This document shows, piece by piece, positions 7,633 to 17,403 of a stretch of DNA of 64,000 bases (position 1 is its first letter; every line of letters begins with the position of its first letter). Source of the stretch: Verrucomicrobiales bacterium (GTDB taxonomy: Bacteria; Verrucomicrobiota; Verrucomicrobiia; Limisphaerales; CAIMTB01); the NCBI GenBank assembly GCA_016795425.1, contig JAEUHG010000179.1:123345-187344 (forward strand). The letters are read 5' to 3'. The notes beneath the pieces are model-generated. The model was not told the origin of the DNA. It searched no databases and saw only the letters and a program-made list of their open reading frames with translations. The position numbers were made by a program, and so were the translations under genes.

Positions 7633-9663
7633 ATGCATGCCCCCAATCGCCGTCTGACTCTCGGCAAACGCATCGCCTTCGGCTTCGGCACCTTGGTCCT
7701 TATCACCCTGCTTCTCGGCGCCTTTTCCATCATGCGAATGCGCGGGGTCAGCGGCAGCGCCGCACGCTTGAGCGATCAATACGTGCCCGAGGTTGAAATC
7801 TGCGCCGACATGGAAGGAGCCACCTACGAGGCGATGCTCGCCGTTCGGGCTTTCAGCTACACCGGGGACGACAAGTTTCATCGGGAGACGGAGACCAACC
7901 TCGTCACCATTCAAGGAGAGATCGAAGAAGGCCGGCTCCTGGTGGCGAAGCATCCCGAACTGGTGAAACTCAAGGCGGACATCGGCATCTACGACACCAA
8001 GTTCGCGGAGTTCAAACGGTTGGTCCAAGAAACCAAACGCAGCAGCGATCAGGTCGAAGCGGCTCGCACCAACATGGACCGCTTCGCATCCCAGTTCATC
8101 ACCGCGGTCGACCAGTTCCAGGATGCCCAGACTGAGGCCATGTCCCAAGCCGTGGCAACCAATGCGCCCGCCGCGACGCTCAATGAGCGTGTGTTCAAGA
8201 TGGATGCGACCGCGGATGTGCGGAATCTCATGAACCAGATCCGCGTGGCCGCGTTCAAGGCCCAGGCCACCAGGGATTTCCTGCCCCTGCAGGCCGTGCT
8301 CACGAACTTCGCCGGCATTTCGAACTTCATCAGCGCCATGAAGCCCATCGTGCGACAGCCCAAGAATATCGCGTTGCTGGATCGCATGGATGAATCCAAC
8401 CGAGGCTATCAGGCGGCGGTGGACGTTCTTCTCAAGGCCTGGTCCGACCTCGAGGCGGTGCGTGTGCATCGGTTGGCGGTCAGCGAGGAACTCCTGAGCC
8501 TGGCCCGGGACGTGGTTCGCGTGGGCATTAAGCGGACACGGGATCTCGCCAATGAAGCGACCTCGAGCCTTGGTGCTACCTCCCGCCTCTCGGCTCTCGG
8601 CTTGGTCCTGGCCGTGGTGGTGGGTGTTTTGTTTTCCACCTTCCTCACCCGTGGGGTCACGCATTTGGTCGCGGCCATCGCCGCCACGCTCGCGGACGGT
8701 GCCAACCAGACGAGTTCCGCCGCATCGCAAGTCTCGTCCGCTAGTCAATCGCTGGCCGAGGGTGCCAGCGAACAGGCTGCCTCGCTGGAAGAAACCAGCG
8801 CCTCGCTCGAGGAGATGTCCAGCATGACGCGACGAAACAGTGAGAATGCCCAGAACGCCAACGATCTGGCGCGTGCGGCCCGATCGGCTGCCGACGCTGG
8901 CGCCAGTGAAATGAAGGCGATGAACCACGCCATGGAGGAGATCCGGTCGTCGAGCGACGAGATCGCCAAGATCATCAAGACCATCGATGAAATCGCCTTC
9001 CAGACCAACATTCTCGCCCTGAACGCCGCCGTCGAAGCCGCCCGCGCCGGAGAGGCGGGAATGGGCTTTGCCGTGGTGGCCGATGAAGTGCGTGCCTTGG
9101 CCCAACGCAGCGCCCAGGCGGCCAAGGATACTTCTGCGAAGATTGAATCCGCCATTGTGCGGACGTCCCAGGGTGTCGAGATCAGTGGTCGCGTCGGTCA
9201 ACGTCTCGAAGAGATCGTGGTCAAAGTGCAGAAGGTTGACGAGCTGGCCGCCGAGGTGGCGGCCGCTTCGCGCGAGCAGACGCAAGGCATCACTCAGCTC
9301 AATACCGCCGTCACGCAAATGGACAAGGTGACCCAGGCCAACGCCGCGAGCGCCGAGGAAAGCGCGAGCGCCGCCGAGGAGCTCAATGCCCAGGCCGAGA
9401 GCCTGCGAGAAGCCATCCGTCAATTGACCGACCTGGTCGGCTCCACCGACCATGGCTCGGGCATGGGCAGGACTTCCAAACGGAATCCGGAGTCCGTCAC
9501 CCGTCGCGCCCCATTGCGGCACACCGTGGTTCCCCCCACGCCCCGTGCCGGTTCACCCGTGCCGTCCAACGGTTCCAGACCGACGCCAGCCCGCAACGTC
9601 CAGCCTGCGGTGGCGTCCTCGAAAACTGAGGACGGCACGGCCACCGGATTCTCGGACTTCTGA
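7633..9663 (+). CDS. Methyl-accepting chemotaxis protein lacking an evident HAMP domain
   Basis: This 676-residue transmembrane chemoreceptor has TM1 at about residues 13-35, a periplasmic helical ligand-binding region (4HB-like, about 36-315), TM2 at about 319-340, and a cytoplasmic signalling hairpin. The tip (EIAFQTNILALNAAVEAARAG, from about residue 453) is canonical and would bind CheA/CheW. The stretch from TM2 to the tip is only about 115-130 residues and shows no HAMP sequence; the coiled coil seems to begin almost at the membrane. A Pro/Ser/Arg-rich tail ends the protein. The start is ATG 7633; the frame is open earlier, but that part covers the hairpin. Confidence 0.92.
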   Translation: MHAPNRRLTLGKRIAFGFGTLVLITLLLGAFSIMRMRGVSGSAARLSDQYVPEVEICADMEGATYEAMLAVRAFSYTGDDKFHRETETNLVTIQGEIEEGRLLVAKHPELVKLKADIGIYDTKFAEFKRLVQETKRSSDQVEAARTNMDRFASQFITAVDQFQDAQTEAMSQAVATNAPAATLNERVFKMDATADVRNLMNQIRVAAFKAQATRDFLPLQAVLTNFAGISNFISAMKPIVRQPKNIALLDRMDESNRGYQAAVDVLLKAWSDLEAVRVHRLAVSEELLSLARDVVRVGIKRTRDLANEATSSLGATSRLSALGLVLAVVVGVLFSTFLTRGVTHLVAAIAATLADGANQTSSAASQVSSASQSLAEGASEQAASLEETSASLEEMSSMTRRNSENAQNANDLARAARSAADAGASEMKAMNHAMEEIRSSSDEIAKIIKTIDEIAFQTNILALNAAVEAARAGEAGMGFAVVADEVRALAQRSAQAAKDTSAKIESAIVRTSQGVEISGRVGQRLEEIVVKVQKVDELAAEVAAASREQTQGITQLNTAVTQMDKVTQANAASAEESASAAEELNAQAESLREAIRQLTDLVGSTDHGSGMGRTSKRNPESVTRRAPLRHTVVPPTPRAGSPVPSNGSRPTPARNVQPAVASSKTEDGTATGFSDF

Positions 9664-9735
9664 ATCCCCGTGGGCCTGCAATCCTTCTCCCCGAATGGTT
9701 GATTGTCGCCGGTCGCAGGGTAGTTTGTGGCCGCG

Positions 9736-10473
9736 ATGTCCGAGCAAGCGAAAGGGAGGGTGCTGGTCGCGGACGATGATGCCGCGATGAGACGGTCGGT
9801 CTGCCGATTGCTGGGTCTGAAGGGTTACGCTTGCGACGAGGCGGCGGATGGAGTTTCGGCGCATGAGCAGTTGAAGGCATCGCCCTATGACGTGCTGATC
9901 TGCGACGTGGACATGCCGGGCAACGAGGATCTCCGACTCATCGCCACCGCGCCGCAACTCCAGACGGGACTCCCGGTGATCGTCATCACGGGTGTCCCAA
10001 CGCTGGATTCCGCCGTGCGTTCCCTGCGTTTGGCGGTCGCCGCCTACCTCATCAAGCCGTTCACCCCGGAAGAACTGCTGACCGAAACGGCCAAGGCCGT
10101 GGAGCGTCGACAGTTCCATCTCGCCGTGGCCCAGAATCGCGGGCGCCTGCAACAGATTTGCACCGAACTGCAGCAGGTCGAGGCCGGCCTGGAAGGCGGT
10201 GGTCGTGCCGATCTTCCCGCCTCAGCCAATGCCTACCTGACCATCACCTTTCGCAACGCCGCCCAGTCTCTGGCCGAATTGAGGCGCGTTCTCGAGTTGA
10301 TGAATGCCTCGTCCACGGGCGACGGCGATTCGAGTCAGCACCCGTCCCGCGTGCTCGTGCTGCTCCAGACGTTGAGCGAAACCGTCTCGGTCATCGAAAA
10401 GACCAAGAGTTCGTTCAAGTCGAAGGAATTGGCCGAGCTCCGCCGCAAGATCCAGGCTCTGCTGAAAGACTGA
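9736..10473 (+). CDS. Response regulator with REC domain and unrecognised helical C-terminus
   Basis: The receiver domain spans residues 7-125, with the acidic pocket at D13-D15, the probable phosphoacceptor D57 (LICDVDMPG), a Thr in VIVITG and the lysine in YLIKPF. The remaining roughly 120 residues are helical and charged and end KELAELRRKIQALLKD; I see no DNA-binding, GGDEF or HD motif. It follows the chemoreceptor by 72 bases on the same strand, suggesting a shared sensory function. A GTG at 9727 is an alternative start. Confidence 0.88.
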   Translation: MSEQAKGRVLVADDDAAMRRSVCRLLGLKGYACDEAADGVSAHEQLKASPYDVLICDVDMPGNEDLRLIATAPQLQTGLPVIVITGVPTLDSAVRSLRLAVAAYLIKPFTPEELLTETAKAVERRQFHLAVAQNRGRLQQICTELQQVEAGLEGGGRADLPASANAYLTITFRNAAQSLAELRRVLELMNASSTGDGDSSQHPSRVLVLLQTLSETVSVIEKTKSSFKSKELAELRRKIQALLKD

Positions 10474-10493
10474 GGCGGCGACTCGTTCGCCTC
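10472..10493. terminator. Possible bidirectional hairpin between convergent genes
   Basis: GAGGCG (10472-10477) pairs with CGCCTC (10488-10493) around a 10-base loop. It sits in the 34-base gap between the ends of the response regulator (+) and the efflux permease (-). There is no strong T-tract on the plus side, so termination is only suggested by position. Confidence 0.3.
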
Positions 10494-10507
10494 GATTGCG
10501 ACGCCCC

Positions 10508-11791
<1,284 letters not shown>

Positions 11792-11793
11792 GC

Positions 11794-13020
11794 TCACTCG
11801 CTGCGAAGCGCGTCGACCGGGTTGAGTCGCGCGGCACGCCATGCCGGCAGAAATCCTGATACGATTCCGGTGGTGGCCGCCACCAGCAGCGCCGCGATCG
11901 CCGTGGGAATCGACATCGTGGCGGCTAAGAACCGGTCGATGACCAGCGTCATCGGCCAGGCCAACAGGAGGCCGGCCACGCCGGCCCCCAGTGAGATCAG
12001 CGTCGCCTCGGTCAGGAATTGAGTGAGGATGGTGCGTCGCTTGGCCCCGATGGCTTTGCGTACGCCGATCTCTCGCGTCCGTTCGGCGACGGAGACAAAC
12101 ATGATGTTCATGACGCCGATGCCGCCGACGAAAAGGGAGAGACCGGTGATGAAGAGTCCGGCCAGGGCCAGGGTTCCTCCGATCTGGTTGAAGTTATCCA
12201 GGAGGGCGTCCTGTTGGTTGATGGCAAAATCGTCGGGAGCCCCGGGAGGCACTTGCCGGAGTTGCCTCATGATGCCGCGCAATTCCTCCTTTGCCTCCTC
12301 CATTTGCTTCACGTCATGCACCTTCACCATGATGCTGACATCCGGCCACCGGCTCAGGTCGCTCGTGAATCGGGTCACAGGGATCACCACCTGGTTGTCG
12401 AAGTTAAACCCGGTGAAGAATTGGCCCATCTTGTCGAGGACCCCGATGACCTCGTAGGCGGCGGCACCCACTCGCAGGCGCTTGCCGAGCGGGGATTCGA
12501 ACGGGAAGAATTTCACGGCGAGGTCATGCCCGATAACGCACACCTGGCGCGCCGACTGAACCTCGTTGGCGCCGAACCATCGGCCTTCGGTAAGCGTGAG
12601 GCCGCGGACCATGGCGCTGTCCTCGGTGTTGCCGACCACCCACACCGAACGGGCGCTCCGGTTGCCGTATTTCACGTCGGCGTTTCCTTGGGACTCCACC
12701 GAAATGGCCCGGGCAAAGGTCGATAGCCGGGCCACTTCCCGCGCATGGTGCAGGGTGAGTTCGCGGCGGTTCCGGCTGCGCCGCCACTCTTCCTCATTGG
12801 TGAACCACGAGAAGCGCTGAATGAACAGCACGTCCGCACCGATGACGGAGATGCTCTTCTTGAAGGCGCGGTTCAATCCGTCAATGGCGGTCGCCATCAG
12901 GGTGACGGTGACGATGCCGATGATGATGCCGAGCGTGGTGAGGCCAGCCCGCAATTTGTTGGCCCGCAGCGCCGCCACTGCGATCACCGCCGCCTCCCGG
13001 CACTCGTCGAAAAACCTCAT
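11794..13020 (-). CDS. ABC transporter permease, MacB family (first copy)
   Basis: This 408-residue FtsX/MacB-fold permease is related to but clearly different in sequence from the next gene. It starts with a cytoplasmic amphipathic stretch and a helix (LTTLGIIIGIVTVTLMATAI). A periplasmic domain follows, then the core VSVAERTREIGVRKAIGAKRR and a C-terminal PAWRAARLNPVDALRSE. The start codon overlaps the stop of the ATPase gene (ATGA), so production of the two subunits is probably coupled. Confidence 0.93.
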   Translation of the reverse strand: MRFFDECREAAVIAVAALRANKLRAGLTTLGIIIGIVTVTLMATAIDGLNRAFKKSISVIGADVLFIQRFSWFTNEEEWRRSRNRRELTLHHAREVARLSTFARAISVESQGNADVKYGNRSARSVWVVGNTEDSAMVRGLTLTEGRWFGANEVQSARQVCVIGHDLAVKFFPFESPLGKRLRVGAAAYEVIGVLDKMGQFFTGFNFDNQVVIPVTRFTSDLSRWPDVSIMVKVHDVKQMEEAKEELRGIMRQLRQVPPGAPDDFAINQQDALLDNFNQIGGTLALAGLFITGLSLFVGGIGVMNIMFVSVAERTREIGVRKAIGAKRRTILTQFLTEATLISLGAGVAGLLLAWPMTLVIDRFLAATMSIPTAIAALLVAATTGIVSGFLPAWRAARLNPVDALRSE

Positions 13021-13766
13021 GAAGAGGCGAGCATCGTCGATGCCTCGACCGACGACGGAGTGGCCGCGCCTGTCGGGCGCGGATGTGGGTTGATTTCGTC
13101 GGCCGCTACCGCCCCATCCCGGATGCGCACAATTCTGCGCGCATGCTGGGCGACGTCCTCCTCGTGGGTGACCACGATGATGGTATTGCCATGGCGCGAG
13201 AGTTCGTCGAACAGCCCGAGGATCTCGGTGCCGGTCCGCGAGTCCAGGTTGCCGGTCGGTTCGTCCGCGAGAATGATCGAGGGCCGGTTGACCAAAGCCC
13301 GCGCAATCGCGACACGCTGACGTTGACCTCCGGAAAGTTCGTTCGGCCGATGATGCACGCGATCGGCGAGGTTCACCCGGCGCAACGCCTCCAGTGCCCG
13401 CTCACGACGCTCGACCGGGGGAACCCCGGCGTAGACCAGCGGCAATTCGACGTTGTGCAGTGCGTTCGAGCGGGCCAGCAGATTGAAGCTCTGGAACACG
13501 AAACCAATCTCGCGGTTGCGGACCTCGGCCAGTTCGTTGTCGTCCATGTCGGCGACATTGACGCCGTTCAGGTGGTAGATGCCTTCGCTGGGACTGTCGA
13601 GACAGCCGAGCAGGTTCATCAGCGTGGACTTGCCGGAGCCGGAGGGACCCATGATGGCGATGTACTCGCCGCGGTCGATGGTGATCGAGACGCCGCGCAG
13701 GGCGTGAATCGTCTCGCTTCCCATCTGGTACCGCTTCGCCAGGCCGCTGATCGTGATAAGGCTCAT
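13017..13766 (-). CDS. ABC transporter ATP-binding protein, MacB/LolD class
   Basis: This 249-residue ATPase has Walker A GPSGSGKS near residue 40, a Q-loop (EIGFVFQSFNLL), the signature LSGGQRQRVAIARAL and Walker B with D-loop (IILADEPTGNLD). An H-loop (VVTHEEDVA) is present. About 25 extra residues at the C-terminus are low complexity. It overlaps by four bases both the adaptor gene upstream and the permease downstream, locking adaptor, ATPase and permease into one unit. The likely role is powering tripartite efflux of a toxic or secreted compound. Confidence 0.95.
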   Translation of the reverse strand: MSLITISGLAKRYQMGSETIHALRGVSITIDRGEYIAIMGPSGSGKSTLMNLLGCLDSPSEGIYHLNGVNVADMDDNELAEVRNREIGFVFQSFNLLARSNALHNVELPLVYAGVPPVERRERALEALRRVNLADRVHHRPNELSGGQRQRVAIARALVNRPSIILADEPTGNLDSRTGTEILGLFDELSRHGNTIIVVTHEEDVAQHARRIVRIRDGAVAADEINPHPRPTGAATPSSVEASTMLASS

Positions 13767-15106
13767 GGCTTTTTCTCCTCATCCCGGCGGGTAAAGGCTT
13801 TCACGGTATTGTCGATTTTCACCGCCTTGCCGTCCTCCAACTCTCGGTTGATGGCCTTGTAACCCCCTGAGATGATTTCAAGGTTCTCCTCCACGCCTTC
13901 GGTAATCTCGACGTGGTTGTCGTCGCTGATGCCTCGCGTCACCGGTTTCATGACGCACTTGCCGTTCGTGACGGCGAAGACCACCTCGATGGGCTTCGGG
14001 GCATTGCCCTTGCTTTGCCGGCGTCGATTCGTGGCTTCGTTCTGCGCCTCCGCGGATTCGTCGTCCTTCTCGCTCTTGGCCTGCTTCTTCTGCTTCTCCA
14101 GCTGTTCCTTGGCCTCCTTGGGAAGCCGGGTCGTGACGCTCTGGAGAGGGACGGAGAGCACGTTGGTGCGGTAGCGGGTCTCCACCTCGGCCGTCACTGA
14201 CATTCCGGGGCGGAACACTTCCTTTTCCTGTACCCGTATGCGCACCTCGAACTTGGTGGCTTCCTGTTGGGTGTTCAATCCCTGGGTCTTGGCGGCGTTG
14301 GCGATTTCGGTGACCACACCGGTGAATTTTCGATCGCGGAATGAATCGACCTCGAGCCGCGCCTTCTGGCCGATTTTCACGAGGACGACATCGATCTCGC
14401 CGACATCGACGCGCGCCTCCATTTCCGAGAGTTGTGCGACGGTCATGATTTCTGTGCCCGCCATCATCGCGGTGCCCACCACGCGTTCGCCACGTTCCGA
14501 TTTCAAACTGACCACCGTCCCATCGATCGGTGCCACGATGGTGGTCTTGAGCAGGTCTTCCTCCGCTCGCGCCAGGGCGGCCTTGGCCTGGTCGGCCTGG
14601 TGCCTCGCGGATTCGTGTCGCGCCCTTCCGACGTCCAGCGAGGTTTGCGCTGCCAGAAAGTCGGATTCTGAAATGAGTTTGTCGCGGGACAGTTTCTCGA
14701 ATCGGTCGAACTCGATCTTGGCTTTCTCGAGTTCCGCCTTGCTGAGTTCCACTCCGGCGAGCGCCGAGCGGTACGTGGCATCGGCGGAGTTTCGGCTCGC
14801 CACGTAGGGATCGGGTTTGATGCGAACCAGCAGGTCGCCTTTCTTGACCGGTTGACCTTCACGGACGGGGAGCTCGACAATTTCGCCACTCACTTCGGGG
14901 TTGATCACCACTTTGGTGACGGCCTGAATTCGTCCGGTCGCCACCACGAGTTCCGTGAGGTTTTTACGGGTCACGGGCTCGGTTTGGACGGTGATAACCG
15001 GTTCGCGTTTGCGAAGGATCGCCCAGGTTCCCAGGCCCGCGAGGCCCACGAGGAGGATGGCAGCGATGACTATTTTGCGCGTCCTGCCGGGTTTGGTACT
15101 GGCCAT
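13763..15106 (-). CDS. Efflux RND/MacA-type periplasmic adaptor (HlyD family)
   Basis: This 447-residue membrane-fusion protein has an N-terminal anchor helix (IVIAAILLVGLAGLGTWAIL). Lipoyl-like halves flank a coiled-coil hairpin (roughly residues 95-190), followed by beta-barrel and membrane-proximal domains. It should bridge the MacB-like permeases to an outer-membrane channel; no TolC-like gene is in the window. Oddly, a highly charged low-complexity insert of about 50 residues (Lys/Glu/Gln/Asp-rich) interrupts the C-terminal part. The open frame runs upstream to 15577 but lies across the YIP1 gene; ATG 15106 gives the expected N-terminus. Confidence 0.92.
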   Translation of the reverse strand: MASTKPGRTRKIVIAAILLVGLAGLGTWAILRKREPVITVQTEPVTRKNLTELVVATGRIQAVTKVVINPEVSGEIVELPVREGQPVKKGDLLVRIKPDPYVASRNSADATYRSALAGVELSKAELEKAKIEFDRFEKLSRDKLISESDFLAAQTSLDVGRARHESARHQADQAKAALARAEEDLLKTTIVAPIDGTVVSLKSERGERVVGTAMMAGTEIMTVAQLSEMEARVDVGEIDVVLVKIGQKARLEVDSFRDRKFTGVVTEIANAAKTQGLNTQQEATKFEVRIRVQEKEVFRPGMSVTAEVETRYRTNVLSVPLQSVTTRLPKEAKEQLEKQKKQAKSEKDDESAEAQNEATNRRRQSKGNAPKPIEVVFAVTNGKCVMKPVTRGISDDNHVEITEGVEENLEIISGGYKAINRELEDGKAVKIDNTVKAFTRRDEEKKP

Positions 15107-15189
15107 GAGTAGGGGGTTGGACACGGACACCGGTCCGTCTGTTTCGAAAAATCCGGATGCTCGCTCGTCTCTTCCGAGAGATGACGAGT

Positions 15190-15942
15190 CTAAAGAGCGA
15201 ACTGCGCAAGTCCAAGGAGGATGGCGACGCCCTTGTATCCAAGCCAGAGGCCAAAGAGAACGACGGCGACCGGGAGGAACGGACGGTTGGCGAATCGGGA
15301 AACCCCAATGGCCATCACCGCGGTCTGCCAGAGACTGAAGAAGTTGAACGCTACCAAGGCCAGGTGAAGGCGGTTGCCAAGGTCCAGTTCCTTGATCAGC
15401 GCCCCAAGATGGGGACCCGCCAGCAGCCGGCCCGTCCCCATGGCAAGAAATAACCCAACCACCATTCCCACGGCGCCGATGAGACTGGCCAAGGCCGCGA
15501 TTTCCACCCCCCTCATGTACCCCATCGGAGCGCGAAACACCGCACGACCTACCAGCCAGGTGAAAAGTCCCCACCAAAACGGAGAGAGGAACCCGGTCAG
15601 CAAGGCCGCGACCGGCGCCGCCACTCTTGCCACTGCCATGCCAATGCCGTTCATGGCTTCCTTCGCCTGATCCGCATCCTGTTGCCGCATCTTCCCATCG
15701 TCGACGCGCCGCTGAATCTCGCGGATTTGGATGCCGCGAATCTCTTCCAGCAGGACCGGATTCGAGAAGACCACCACGTTGACCAAGGCTCCGATCAATG
15801 CCACCACGGCGCAGGGAACCAACCAGTTCGCCACCGCGAAGGGGCGGCCGGCGATCCAGGAGTAAAGCTCGCCGGGCGACGCAAACACGTTGAAGAGCCG
15901 GGCCCAGATGGACATGGGTTCCGGTGAATCGGGAGATTCCAT
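15190..15942 (-). CDS. YIP1 family integral membrane protein
   Basis: This protein of about 250 residues has five or so hydrophobic helices. It has an N-terminal motif typical of bacterial YIP1-domain proteins (SIWARLFNVFASPGELYSWI). A soluble loop between the first two helices is rich in charged residues. The biochemical role of bacterial YIP1 proteins is unknown. It precedes the adaptor gene by 83 bases on the same strand and may be the first gene of the efflux operon. The start is uncertain: 15942 was chosen, with 15969 and 15915 as alternatives. Confidence 0.82.
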   Translation of the reverse strand: MESPDSPEPMSIWARLFNVFASPGELYSWIAGRPFAVANWLVPCAVVALIGALVNVVVFSNPVLLEEIRGIQIREIQRRVDDGKMRQQDADQAKEAMNGIGMAVARVAAPVAALLTGFLSPFWWGLFTWLVGRAVFRAPMGYMRGVEIAALASLIGAVGMVVGLFLAMGTGRLLAGPHLGALIKELDLGNRLHLALVAFNFFSLWQTAVMAIGVSRFANRPFLPVAVVLFGLWLGYKGVAILLGLAQFAL

Positions 15943-16062
15943 GGATCGAGGATCCTCCCGAGGAATCAAAAGTTGCGAGTCAATTGCTGGGGCCGGGCGC
16001 CGACCGGGAGATCCTTCGGCGCGGTACCAAGGCTACGCCGCCGACCGATCCGCAACACCCAG

Positions 16063-16635
16063 TCAGTAATCCAGTGCCATCGAATCCAGTACCACCGCCC
16101 GATCAATGCGGTCCTGAGCCTGCAAATAGAATGGCTCCAGAAAACTGAAATAAAGCCGGTGCGAGGGAAGCGTGACCGGTCCTTGAGCCAGATCCGAACC
16201 CCGCGTTTGCAGCCGCCATAACCCCACCAAAGAGTGGGTCAGGCAATCCGTCAGCGCCCGCCGGTGTTCGCGCCGAAAACGGCGGATCTGCTCCGGTCGG
16301 ACCCCGATCCGCGCCCCGATCGGCGCCAACAAGGCGTCGGTGTCCAATCGACGAATCACATCGATCGAGTGATAGATTCCTTGCAGGTAGCAGTAACTCA
16401 CCAAGGTCAGGACATCGTCCCCCTGCCGGGATGCGGTCCGGTCCTCCACCAAGTTGACCCATGAGTCTCCGCAGGCCCGCGCAGCCGAGGCTTGCACCAT
16501 CCGAAACAGGGCCTCGTGGCCGCACCAGGCGGTCAGGTCCGCTGGGAACCCCGTCGGCGATGCCATCACCGCTGGATCAACCGTCGGTGGTGTCCCGGTC
16601 GCAGCCTCGGATCGTTGGTGTGTCATAGCGACCAT
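16063..16635 (-). CDS. Orphan protein resembling a transposase N-terminal (DUF772-like) domain
   Basis: This 190-residue protein has a central part, LVSYCYLQGIYHSIDVIRRL, followed by IRRFRREHRRALTDCL. This recalls the helical N-terminal domain of IS5/IS1182-type transposases (DUF772). No DDE catalytic domain follows and no terminal inverted repeats were seen, so it is either a stand-alone host gene derived from that fold or an unrelated look-alike. It is intact, without stops, and lies in line with the AMMECR1 and monooxygenase genes. An alternative start is 16626. Confidence 0.65.
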   Translation of the reverse strand: MVAMTHQRSEAATGTPPTVDPAVMASPTGFPADLTAWCGHEALFRMVQASAARACGDSWVNLVEDRTASRQGDDVLTLVSYCYLQGIYHSIDVIRRLDTDALLAPIGARIGVRPEQIRRFRREHRRALTDCLTHSLVGLWRLQTRGSDLAQGPVTLPSHRLYFSFLEPFYLQAQDRIDRAVVLDSMALDY

Positions 16636-16686
16636 GAGCCCATCGGTTTTTAGGGTCGATCAAGTGGCGGGTATGTCACAATTGTG

Positions 16687-17307
16687 TCAAACGCCCCGCG
16701 GACGGGCAAGGCCCGCGTCGGTTTCCGGGCGATCGCTGCGCTCGGCCATGTGCGTTGTTATAAATCGTTGCATGCGAATTGTTTCTGAAGGACCTATGCC
16801 GCCCTTCCGGCGGGCGATCGATAATTGGGCCCCGACCGTATCCACGCCATCCACGCCAGGAAGCAGGGCACCTCGACGCCCATCGCTGGTCGAAACGACC
16901 AGTCCGTAACGTTCCGGATCGAGCGCAGCTGTGTCGGTGACTTCCTCCAATGCGCCCAATAGGCTCACCTCGAATCGCAGGCCATTCAGTTCTTCGGCCT
17001 TCACCGGCGAGAACCGCGTGTCTTTGAAGGCCGCCTCCCGGGCCATGCGCCAAGTTTCCTCGGCGACCGTGCCGAATTTAGGCGTCAGTGTGCCAATGCA
17101 CCCACGCAGTTGTCCGTCGGCTCCACGCAGGGTGACGAAAACCGCCCCCGGCCGTCCCAGAACGCCCTGCTGGGGCGCATGATTCAAGGCCGCGGGCGTC
17201 GATTGAAGCGCCGAGGTCACCGCGTGGCGCGCCCAACGAAGCAGCGCTTCCTCTTCATTCGGAGTGAGTGATTCCGCTCGCTGCATGCCTGCCTCCGGTT
17301 GTCCCAT
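16687..17307 (-). CDS. amrA: AMMECR1 domain protein (AmmeMemoRadiSam system protein A)
   Basis: This protein of about 206 residues carries the hallmark AMMECR1 motif LRGCIGTL with its conserved cysteine. Other family-like segments include REAAFKDTRFSPVKAEEL and a GLVVSTSDGRRGALLPGV segment. In many prokaryotes this gene sits with a Memo-like and a radical-SAM gene; neither is visible nearby, so only the A component is here. ATG 17307 is preferred over 17355, which adds a low-complexity leader. The C-terminal 20 residues are Arg/Pro-rich. The molecular function is unproven. Confidence 0.85.
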   Translation of the reverse strand: MGQPEAGMQRAESLTPNEEEALLRWARHAVTSALQSTPAALNHAPQQGVLGRPGAVFVTLRGADGQLRGCIGTLTPKFGTVAEETWRMAREAAFKDTRFSPVKAEELNGLRFEVSLLGALEEVTDTAALDPERYGLVVSTSDGRRGALLPGVDGVDTVGAQLSIARRKGGIGPSETIRMQRFITTHMAERSDRPETDAGLARPRGV

Positions 17308-17403
17308 GTCCTGCCCTCCCGCTGACGGACCTGGTGTGCCACGCCTCCCCATCATGCCCCTGTCGACACGACCCGGTCGGGCGTGCCAGCTCAGGTCCGA
17401 ATC

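Noticed and set aside
7396..9522. 708-codon minus-strand open frame opposite the chemoreceptor
   Set aside because: It mirrors the receptor's codons and contains no recognisable domain; the plus-strand protein is unambiguous.
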